DNA of 10,696 nucleotides from Acidobacteriaceae bacterium. Its GTDB lineage: Bacteria > Acidobacteriota > Terriglobia > Terriglobales > Acidobacteriaceae. The stretch is from assembly GCA_003151875.1 (NCBI GenBank), contig PLYW01000106.1, forward strand, positions 7,381 to 18,076, written 5' to 3'. Below are positions 1-5,542 of this stretch, piece after piece; the stretch's first letter is position 1, and every line of letters starts with the position of its first letter. The notes under the pieces were generated by a model that searched no databases, was not told the DNA's origin, and saw nothing but the letters and a program-made list of their open reading frames with translations. The position numbers and the translations under genes were made by a program.

Positions 1-357
1 CCGCCCGGCGTGCCGGACGAGAACGGCTACGGCACCGACAAGTCAATTACGGGTGTCATCCTGAGCGACCCCGAACATCGTGAGGGGGAGTCGAAGGACC
101 CCTATAGCGGCAGCAATCCGTCACAGCTTGCCATCCCGGGCGCAGCGGGCGCCCCACCGTTGTCTGCCGGTATTAGCGGACAGGGTGGGAAGGCCGGCCT
201 CAGCGGGCCCAGGGGCCACCATCACGCCTCCGACGCGCTACAGGACCTGATTGAAATGGGAGACTCACCCAGTTGCCCCGTCTGCGGCGCAATCATGACG
301 CGGAACGGTTCGTGCTATCGGTGTATGAGTTGTGGGAGTACGAGCGGGTGTAGTTAA
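1..357 (+). CDS. nrdJ: Vitamin B12-dependent ribonucleotide reductase, C-terminal part (5' end outside window)
   Basis: The reading frame is open from base 1, so the gene begins before the window. NrdJ (class II) reduces ribonucleotides to deoxyribonucleotides using adenosylcobalamin. What is visible is the poorly conserved linker, rich in Gly/Ser/Pro, followed by the diagnostic C-terminal zinc-ribbon: CPVCG, then RNGSCYRC, MSCGSTSGCS, ending in the typical SGCS-stop. In the family this tail carries the cysteines that re-reduce the active site. The catalytic barrel is not in the window and cannot be checked. The next gene starts 38 bases after the stop on the same strand. Alternative assignments are unlikely because the terminal Cys pattern is very characteristic. 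Confidence 0.9.
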   Translation, partial: PPGVPDENGYGTDKSITGVILSDPEHREGESKDPYSGSNPSQLAIPGAAGAPPLSAGISGQGGKAGLSGPRGHHHASDALQDLIEMGDSPSCPVCGAIMTRNGSCYRCMSCGSTSGCS

Positions 358-395
358 CGGGATGTGCTTCTAGGGAGAATGGGGAAAAAGAACGC

Positions 396-1100
396 ATGAA
401 GATCGATGGTCTTTCAGCAGCTGTCAGCGAATTCGTCAAGACCGTGGGCGGTGAAGATATACCCGAATCGAACACGGCGCGTTGTGCGGATTTTCTTTTC
501 CGCGGTGAAGGTGTTATCGCGGAACTAAAGACACTCGAAGAAGAAGCAGTACGGGAACATTCTCTCAAGCTTCAAGCACGCGTGCATGAATGGATGCGGC
601 GGGGTCGTGTCATAGTTTACGGCCGAACAACTCTTGAGCTCCAGAAAATGCCTGCGGACTGCCAAACGGAATGGCTCAACATCCTGCAACCCCCTGTCGA
701 GAACATAGTTCGCGATGCAAACCGACAAATCCGTTCCACCAAAGAAATTCAGGAACTAACAACCGCAAAAGGCCTGCTCTTGATATCCAATGAGGGCAAC
801 TTGCTGTACGAAACTCCCGCCGACTATCTGTCGGTCATCTCTCGAGTCTTGCAAAAGAAAACTGAACACGGAGACCTACGATTTGCCGACATCAATGCTG
901 TTGTCTACCTGTCGATTCGCGCCGTTCGTAACGGGATGCTCCCTGTTTGGCAAGCCGGCTTTTGTGACATGGCAGATCAGCAGTTACGCGAGTTCGTGAA
1001 TTCCCTTGAACGCCAGTGGTTCACTTATCTCAGCCGTGGGAGGCTGATCTTTGAAAAAAAGTCGCCGGATGGAGGATACCTGCCGGTGAGGAGAGAGTAG
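396..1100 (+). CDS. Unrecognised protein with PD-(D/E)XK-like core
   Basis: A 234-residue protein I cannot name. Residues 31-46 read ADFLFRGEGVIAELKT: an Asp at the start of one hydrophobic strand and, eleven residues on, the E-L-K of the next (D32, E43, K45). This spacing and the hydrophobic setting match the D…(E)xK metal site of the PD-(D/E)XK nuclease fold. A later hydrophobic strand (GLLLISNEGN, 126-135) and helix fit such a fold. No signal peptide or membrane segment is seen. A purine-rich stretch (AGGGAGAA, then GGGGAAAAAG) lies before the ATG. It follows nrdJ on the same strand but codes for an unrelated protein, and lies just outside the left end of the mobile element. Function as a nuclease is inference from three residues only. 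Confidence 0.75.
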   Translation: MKIDGLSAAVSEFVKTVGGEDIPESNTARCADFLFRGEGVIAELKTLEEEAVREHSLKLQARVHEWMRRGRVIVYGRTTLELQKMPADCQTEWLNILQPPVENIVRDANRQIRSTKEIQELTTAKGLLLISNEGNLLYETPADYLSVISRVLQKKTEHGDLRFADINAVVYLSIRAVRNGMLPVWQAGFCDMADQQLREFVNSLERQWFTYLSRGRLIFEKKSPDGGYLPVRRE

Positions 1101-1122
1101 GACTTCGATTGGTTACGCCGAT

Positions 1123-1143
1123 GGCCTAGGAATTTGTTAGGCC
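1123..1143. repeat. Short inverted repeat between convergent genes
   Basis: GGCCTA at 1123-1128 and TAGGCC at 1138-1143 form a perfect 6-bp stem with a 9-base loop, 22 bases after the stop of the PD-(D/E)XK-like gene. It is placed like a transcription terminator but has no T-run after it, so terminator function is doubtful. Confidence 0.35.
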
Positions 1144-1151
1144 CAAATTAG
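1144..1151. repeat. Left target-site duplication (CAAATTAG)
   Basis: CAAATTAG here is repeated at 6560-6567, immediately outside the other end of the element. The identical block is actually 12 bases (CCCAAATTAGGG, 1142-1153 and 6558-6569), so the exact cut is ambiguous. The symmetric solution that gives the 8-bp duplication usual for the IS1595 family puts the element ends at GG. Confidence 0.7.
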
Positions 1152-1174
1152 GGTAACTATATACTTGCCGTACC
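1152..1174 (+). repeat. Left terminal inverted repeat
   Basis: Starts GGTAACTATATACTTGCC and ends GTACC. It matches the reverse complement of 6537-6559 with three mismatches. The stop codon of the Ntn-hydrolase gene lies about 40 bases inside this end, so that gene is transcribed outward to the element edge. Confidence 0.75.
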
Positions 1175-1192
1175 GTACCTCCCGTGACAGAA

Positions 1193-2017
1193 TCAAGGGG
1201 CCGTGACAGGGCTATCGCCGGAGATCGGTTCGATAATCCATTTGAATCCTTCGGATGGCGTGATCGTAGCAATGTGGATGTGGCCCCCTACCGCTCGGCA
1301 TAGCGGGTCGATAGCGATGGCCTCGGGGTCGCTATGCGCCAAGATGAACGCCTTTGCGCCCTCTAGTGCATCTTGCAAGGTCACTTCGTCCGGTTCCTTT
1401 ATGGGACGGCGATACACCGACAGACGCCCATCTTCCTTTGGTTGATTACAAACCAGGTGCCCGATAATTTTACTCGGAGAATAACCCCTATATCCCCCGA
1501 TGTGGAGTGGGCTTTCCGGTTTTACTTCGGGATCACACAGCACACCATCTACATGGTAGAAGCGCATATCAACGACAGTCGCCCTTTTGCCATTCCGGAT
1601 GTTCTCAATCCCGACCAAGGCGATCCGACAAATCGTATCGCCGAATTCATCTGCCAAATTCGGCTGTGCCGATGTTCCTGAATGAATCGGGCCACCTAAA
1701 CTGAATCCCTTAATCGCCTCATTGATGCAACGACTGAGACGATATGCGTAGCCAGCCGCATTAGCGAATCTTCTTCCTTCCAATGACGCAGCGCAACGCA
1801 TAGCCAACTGAGGCAGCTTAAGCTGATCTCCGGTGTCTAATGATGTGAACCCGTCAGCGCCAGAAAAACAAAGAGCGAAGGCTCCCACTGGGCAGGTCAA
1901 CGGGAAGATTTTCTGCACTTCGTCCGATATGACGGAATTGTTGTCTGAATTGCTGCATCTACCATCGGCGACCAAAGCAAAGCCTTGGCGGGTGAGTGTG
2001 CGCACTATGGCCGTCAT
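1193..2017 (-). CDS. Proteasome/HslV-like Ntn-hydrolase, divergent
   Basis: The start chosen is the ATG at 2017, giving 274 residues beginning MTAIVRTLTRQGFALVADGR. Removal of Met leaves Thr1 as a possible N-terminal nucleophile. Counting from it, Asp17 falls in VADGR exactly where proteasome beta-type subunits have Asp17. Lys35 in VQKIFPL stands in for Lys33, and FSGADGF (residues 50-56) matches the 'aG..aD' segment after the next strand. HslV begins in the same way (MTTIV…AGDGQ). The C-terminal half (VGGHIHIATITPSEGFKWI, 242-260) is not in HslV and makes the protein about 100 residues longer. The frame stays open to a TTG at 2161 (322 aa), but that start would bury Thr1 in a 49-residue extension. 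No ATPase partner lies nearby. Substrate and peptidase activity are unproven. Confidence 0.7.
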   Translation of the reverse strand: MTAIVRTLTRQGFALVADGRCSNSDNNSVISDEVQKIFPLTCPVGAFALCFSGADGFTSLDTGDQLKLPQLAMRCAASLEGRRFANAAGYAYRLSRCINEAIKGFSLGGPIHSGTSAQPNLADEFGDTICRIALVGIENIRNGKRATVVDMRFYHVDGVLCDPEVKPESPLHIGGYRGYSPSKIIGHLVCNQPKEDGRLSVYRRPIKEPDEVTLQDALEGAKAFILAHSDPEAIAIDPLCRAVGGHIHIATITPSEGFKWIIEPISGDSPVTAP

Positions 2018-2201
2018 TGCTCTGATAACCACATAATTCGGGTAACAGCGAACATAATGAGCACAGCTATCACCTGCCCAAGTCACTCTTGTCGCAACTG
2101 CGGCTTGCACGGAGCGCACTCCTGTATTACCATTGGATTGCGCTCCTAGATGGTTTCGCAAAGCAGTCCCGGTTCCCGCCGGGCTGTTTCACGTTTGGCC
2201 T

Positions 2202-2224
2202 GATTTTCCCGCCATTATACGCCG
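2202..2224 (-). promoter_or_regulatory. Repeated promoter-like element upstream of the Ntn-hydrolase
   Basis: On the minus strand it reads CGGCG TATAAT GGC and ends AAAATC. A perfect -10 hexamer occupies 2219-2214. It matches 2468-2490 at 20 of 23 bases. No good -35 box is seen. Expected transcription start is near 2207, leaving a ~190-base leader to the ATG at 2017, or ~46 bases if translation starts at the TTG at 2161. Confidence 0.45.
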
Positions 2225-2263
2225 TCGCAGAAATGCTCCGGAAGGAAGCCGTAAGATCTACAG

Positions 2264-2416
2264 CTAAAGCTCCCGCTTGGTCTCGCTAGGGTTATCGGAC
2301 TCCCCCAGGTATTCGAGAATTTTCTCAATCGCCTTGCGCAAGCCTGCGATGTCCTCTGGAAAGTTAGGGCTTGTTCCATTCAATGCTTCCTTGGCTTCCT
2401 GCAAACGCTTGTCCAT
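2264..2416 (-). CDS. Small acidic helical ORF (50 aa)
   Basis: Too short for a usual gene call, but a clean frame from ATG 2416 to TAG: MDKRLQEAKEALNGTSPNF, then PEDIAGLRKAIEKILEYLGE and SDNPSETKREL. Composition is that of a soluble protein with two charged helices (about residues 2-12 and 19-34). A GTG two codons upstream is an alternative start. It is preceded by a perfect TATAAT (2485-2480, minus) about 65 bases upstream. It lies between the Ntn-hydrolase and the divergent methyltransferase. Function unknown; it could be a small partner or regulator, or a decayed gene. Confidence 0.4.
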   Translation of the reverse strand: MDKRLQEAKEALNGTSPNFPEDIAGLRKAIEKILEYLGESDNPSETKREL

Positions 2417-2467
2417 GCGCACGATACTAACACCGCGCCTGCTTCAACGCAGATTTCGGCCACTACC

Positions 2468-2490
2468 GATTTTGCGGCCATTATATGCCG
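2468..2490 (-). promoter_or_regulatory. Second copy of the promoter-like element, upstream of the 50-aa ORF
   Basis: Minus strand: CGGCA TATAAT GGC and ending AAAATC, with -10 at 2485-2480. It differs from 2202-2224 at only three positions. Predicted start near 2473, ~57 bases before the ATG at 2416. It lies 35 bases from the divergent methyltransferase start, so a protein bound here could affect both. Confidence 0.45.
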
Positions 2491-2504
2491 CTTCCCTTGA
2501 CGCC

Positions 2505-2513
2505 TGATATGAT
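2505..2513 (+). promoter_or_regulatory. Extended -10 promoter for the methyltransferase
   Basis: TGATATGAT is an extended -10 (TGn followed by TATGAT at 2508-2513); an overlapping GATAAT occurs at 2511-2516. The ATG follows at 2525, so the transcript would start at or within a few bases of the start codon. No Shine-Dalgarno sequence is present. No clear -35 box. Confidence 0.45.
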
Positions 2514-2524
2514 AATCGCGCTCA

Positions 2525-4006
2525 ATGGCCGACAGACCTTCATCACTGCTGGATACGCGCGTCATTTACTGCGGCGACAACTTGGAGCAGTTGAAGAAGC
2601 TGCCCGATGCTTGCATTGACCTGATTTATATTGACCCGCCGTTCAACTCAAACCGCAACTATGAAGTATTTTGGGGTGAGACGAAAGAGAAACGCTCATT
2701 CGAGGATCGGCACGAATCCACGCAAGCCTATATCGACTTCATGCGGCCCCGCTGCGTTGAACTGGCGCGAGTGCTCAAGAAAACGGGCAGCTTTTACTAT
2801 CACTGTGACTGGCACGCTAGCCACTACGTCAAAGTGATGCTTGACCAGATTTTCAGCGAAAACAACTTTCAGAATGAGATTGCGTGGAAGCGATCTGACG
2901 CGCACAGCGATGCCAAGCAAGGCGCGCTGCACTACGGAAGGGTTCACGATTCAATTTTCTTCTACACAAACGGCGGCAAGTATGTGTTCAACGTCATCTA
3001 CAAGCCGCTGCCTTCGTCCACCGTCGAAAAGTGGTACAGGAATGTGGAGGAGGGCACTCTCCGTCGTTACAACAAAGCCGACTTGACGGCGGCAAAGGGC
3101 GGCGGCGACACGTCCTACGAATGGCACGGCCAAAAGCCCTCGACTGGCCGATTCTGGGCCTACAGCAAGGCGAAGATGGCCGAAATGGAACAGCAGGGAC
3201 GGCTCGTATATACCAAGAGCGGCATGGTCTATATGAAGCGATACCTTGATGAGAGCAAAGGGGTGCCTCTGCAAACTTGGTGGGATGACATCTCAATGCT
3301 TCGCGGCATCACCCAAGACGGCGAGCGGCTCGGCTATCCGACTCAAAAACCGCTCGCCTTACTTGAGCGCATCATTCAGGCATCGTCGAACGAAAACGAC
3401 ATCGTGCTGGACGCATTCTGCGGTTGCGGAACTGCGCTCGTAGCTGCACAGCAACTCGGACGGCAGTGGATTGGAATCGACATATCCCCGACCGCTTGCC
3501 GCGTCATGGCGAAGCGGCTGCGCGATGTTTGCAAGCTCCGCGAGGATGATAATTACTGGCGTCACGGTAAGGGCTTCGTGGTGCGCGGCTTGCCGTGGCA
3601 AGAGAAGCAATTGCGCGAGATGCCGCCGTTTGAGTTTGAGAACTGGGCAGTGATCGCGCTAGGCGGAATACCGAACAAGACGCAGGTCGGCGACATGGGC
3701 ATAGATGGGCGCATTTACCCCGTAGGCTCTGCGCCGAAAGAAGCCGATAATGCGGAGTTTGGCTTCATGGACGAATGGTATCCAATCCAAGTGAAGCAGC
3801 GTGACAAGGTGGGCCGTCCCGATATAGACCAATTCCAAACAGCGATGGCACGGACGAAACGAAAGAAGGGGTTTTTCGTGGGCTTTGGGTTTTCCAGCGA
3901 TGCGCTGACGGAGATCAACTCGTTTTTCCGACGCGAACACGCGGTCATTGTGCCGCTGACGGTGCGGGAAATCTTAGATGAAACCATTGCTCAGAAGCTA
4001 GCATGA
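2525..4006 (+). CDS. Site-specific DNA methyltransferase fused to C-terminal Mrr-like nuclease domain
   Basis: 493 residues. The N-terminal ~340 are a beta-class (N6-adenine/N4-cytosine) methyltransferase: motif IV DPPF at 37-40 precedes the AdoMet-binding motif I DAFCGCGTAL at 296-305, with the likely target-recognition region between (about 120-260). Residues ~365-485 look like an Mrr-type restriction nuclease: FENWAVIALGG (371-381), GDMGIDG (389-395, D394) and IQVK (421-424), i.e. D…QxK of the PD-(D/E)XK fold, followed by FFVGFGFS. One polypeptide could therefore both modify and cut DNA, without a separate specificity subunit. The start is fixed by an in-frame stop 10 bases upstream. It ends 7 bases from the convergent RelA/SpoT gene. 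Specificity is unknown; the C-terminal domain could instead cleave modified DNA. Confidence 0.85.
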   Translation: MADRPSSLLDTRVIYCGDNLEQLKKLPDACIDLIYIDPPFNSNRNYEVFWGETKEKRSFEDRHESTQAYIDFMRPRCVELARVLKKTGSFYYHCDWHASHYVKVMLDQIFSENNFQNEIAWKRSDAHSDAKQGALHYGRVHDSIFFYTNGGKYVFNVIYKPLPSSTVEKWYRNVEEGTLRRYNKADLTAAKGGGDTSYEWHGQKPSTGRFWAYSKAKMAEMEQQGRLVYTKSGMVYMKRYLDESKGVPLQTWWDDISMLRGITQDGERLGYPTQKPLALLERIIQASSNENDIVLDAFCGCGTALVAAQQLGRQWIGIDISPTACRVMAKRLRDVCKLREDDNYWRHGKGFVVRGLPWQEKQLREMPPFEFENWAVIALGGIPNKTQVGDMGIDGRIYPVGSAPKEADNAEFGFMDEWYPIQVKQRDKVGRPDIDQFQTAMARTKRKKGFFVGFGFSSDALTEINSFFRREHAVIVPLTVREILDETIAQKLA

Positions 4007-4013
4007 GGGCTGC

Positions 4014-5231
4014 TCATTGAATTGCCTCGCGCACGATATCGACGAATAGCCCGGTATCTCCGTAGTAGTTAGGATAAGCATCCTCAAGTTCATCTACGGA
4101 GTCCACAGACACAAGTACAACATTTGCACTCGGAGCGTCCCGCTGTGGGCGTTCGGCGATTATATATTTGCGGAACGCCTGCCAGTCATCGTCGGCAGCG
4201 AATCCGGTGACATCCAGTGACATAAGGCTCATTGGGTTGTCCCGAGGATTGAGTTTTAGTAAGAACTGAGATGCACCTTCGGGGATAAACATTTCAGAGC
4301 CAAGCACCACGCGCCAACCGTTGAATACATTTATGACGTTCAATTCTTCGGCCAGGGGTCGCAGTTCACTTCGCAGACCGCCTTCATCGCTCGGAGTCTC
4401 GGGGACGATTGGCTGCTGTTCCCTGAGCGCCATAACGCTTCCCATTAACTGAAAAAAACGCCGCCACTTCTGCACGTGCTCAATCTCTCGTGGATATATC
4501 GAATGCACGGCTCCGACAGCTAGCCGCAGAGGTATTCCGGCGAAGGTTAGGAGCATTTCAACAGCGGTCGCCCACGCATGTTGCAGTTGTGAGCGGATTT
4601 GGATTTCGATTCGATGATTGTTGTAATGGCGATAATCCAATGAATCACTGCGAAATTTGTGAACTAGATGAACGCTGCGGTAGCCATCCGCTTTTGGATC
4701 ATAAATATAGTTGTCGAGCTTGTACAACTGGGATTTCGTTTTTCCCCTGGAATACAGAGCCGCCAATTCTAGCGCCCCAACAATCGTTGGCATAATGGCT
4801 CGGCATCCGCCAATGTCTTGTATCTGAGTAAGGGTCATGGGGCGGTATGCGTTGTCCCGCAACTTTTTTTCAATGGACGGCAATCGCTTCAGACGATGCG
4901 CCACGATTGCAGAGGAGTTGATGCGCTTCGCCCGATTCTCTAGCACCTTGCGAATCAGGTAGAGAGGAGCGGTATGCGATTGACGCCAATCGTTTACGAC
5001 TTCCATCGTCTCGCTGTACGAAGTGGGAGATACAATCGGCCCGAAAACAGAGTCAAACTGAAGCAGCAACTTGCCAGCCTCGTCCACCTTGTTTCTGGAA
5101 TAGCGCGGCCATGCCATCTTCCACGGAACATCAGTCCCGTACTCCTCCGCGATGATGTCAGGTTCGCCCAAATGGGTTTGAACCTGCGTAAACGGAACTT
5201 CCTCACTCTCGGATTGACTCGGGGCAGGCAT
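4014..5231 (-). CDS. RelA/SpoT-domain (p)ppGpp synthetase-like protein
   Basis: 405 residues. The synthetase domain spans ~95-265: SSAIVAHRLKRLPSIEKKL (106-124), DIGGCRAIM (139-147, catalytic-type Asp139), PKADGYRSVH (179-188, the G-loop) and EIQIRSQLQHAWA (209-221, catalytic-type Glu209). This family transfers pyrophosphate from ATP to GDP/GTP, or in toxic small synthetases to adenosine nucleotides or tRNA 3' ends. There is no HD hydrolase domain before it and no TGS/ACT after it, so it is not a housekeeping Rel. The ~140-residue C-terminal domain is unrecognised. Key residues are intact, so activity is expected. An orphan synthetase on a mobile element suggests a toxin or phage-sensing role (inference). 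It is convergent with the methyltransferase, and the transposase lies upstream on the same strand behind a terminator. Confidence 0.8.
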   Translation of the reverse strand: MPAPSQSESEEVPFTQVQTHLGEPDIIAEEYGTDVPWKMAWPRYSRNKVDEAGKLLLQFDSVFGPIVSPTSYSETMEVVNDWRQSHTAPLYLIRKVLENRAKRINSSAIVAHRLKRLPSIEKKLRDNAYRPMTLTQIQDIGGCRAIMPTIVGALELAALYSRGKTKSQLYKLDNYIYDPKADGYRSVHLVHKFRSDSLDYRHYNNHRIEIQIRSQLQHAWATAVEMLLTFAGIPLRLAVGAVHSIYPREIEHVQKWRRFFQLMGSVMALREQQPIVPETPSDEGGLRSELRPLAEELNVINVFNGWRVVLGSEMFIPEGASQFLLKLNPRDNPMSLMSLDVTGFAADDDWQAFRKYIIAERPQRDAPSANVVLVSVDSVDELEDAYPNYYGDTGLFVDIVREAIQ

Positions 5232-5237
5232 CGGCGC

Positions 5238-5267
5238 ATAATCCTAACCGGAGCGGATAGCGCCCAA
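5238..5267 (-). promoter_or_regulatory. Promoter of the RelA/SpoT-domain gene, leaderless arrangement
   Basis: On the minus strand: TTGGGC (5267-5262), an 18-base spacer, GATTAT (5243-5238), then six bases and the ATG. The predicted transcription start coincides with the start codon. A second candidate -10, a perfect TATAAT at 5342-5337, would give a ~100-base leader. Confidence 0.45.
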
Positions 5268-5346
5268 TTGGGAGTTCTCTTTGCTTGCCGAGGGTCGCCA
5301 AGTCCTCTGCCAAGAATACCGAGGGTGACACGCGCAATTATACGGT

Positions 5347-5511
5347 ATGAGACCACACGCAGAAATGATCGAAGGGTCGGAAGCGGCAACGCGATTCACC
5401 GAGGCACTGAAGACGGTGCTTTCAGTTCCCAAGAGTTCGATCCCCAATCCCTTTCACAAATCCAAAGCTTCCCACGCAAAAAGGAAAAAGCCAGCAGCCC
5501 GAAAGGGCTAA
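5347..5511 (+). CDS. Small basic 'SVPK'-motif protein (54 aa)
   Basis: Open frame from ATG 5347: [20 protein letters not shown] followed by KSSIPNPF and a Lys/Arg-rich tail ending KPAARKG. The pattern 'F…hh..hLSVPKs' is shared with the protein at 7007-7219 (FDRVFRKVMSVPKAEVLKQE), and I recognise it from small hypothetical proteins common in Acidobacteria. That similarity is the main reason for calling it real. No Shine-Dalgarno sequence; an AT-rich AATTATAC lies just before the ATG. Met7 is an alternative start. Its stop codon lies inside the hairpin that terminates the opposite-strand transposase. Divergent from the RelA/SpoT gene (115 bases apart). Role unknown; an antitoxin role is conceivable but unsupported. 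Confidence 0.6.
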   Translation: MRPHAEMIEGSEAATRFTEALKTVLSVPKSSIPNPFHKSKASHAKRKKPAARKG

Positions 5512-5519
5512 CCGGCTTT
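5478..5519 (-). terminator. Rho-independent terminator of the transposase gene
   Basis: On the minus strand: outer stem AAAGCC/GGCTTT (5519-5514 with 5492-5487), inner stem AGCCC/GGGCT closed by a four-base loop (5509-5496), then TTTTTCCTTTTT (5489-5478). It lies 24 bases after the transposase stop and before the RelA/SpoT gene, so it should insulate that gene from transposase transcription. Confidence 0.75.
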
Positions 5520-5542
5520 CCGTTTCCCTCTTCTCTGTCGCT

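Noticed and set aside
1123..1143. GGCCTA/TAGGCC hairpin as a strong terminator
   Set aside because: No T-run follows on either strand and the stem is only 6 bp; kept as an inverted repeat only.
2277..2507. 76-codon plus-strand frame before the methyltransferase
   Set aside because: It is antisense to the 50-aa ORF and its promoter; composition is Arg/Pro/Leu-rich and unlike a folded protein. No ribosome-binding site.
2497..2516. TTGACG as -35 box of the methyltransferase
   Set aside because: Only eight bases separate it from GATAAT; too close for a sigma-70 promoter.
5238..5511. RelA/SpoT gene and SVPK ORF as a proven toxin-antitoxin pair
   Set aside because: They are divergent rather than an operon, and the SVPK family also occurs away from such enzymes (7007-7219); kept only as a testable idea.
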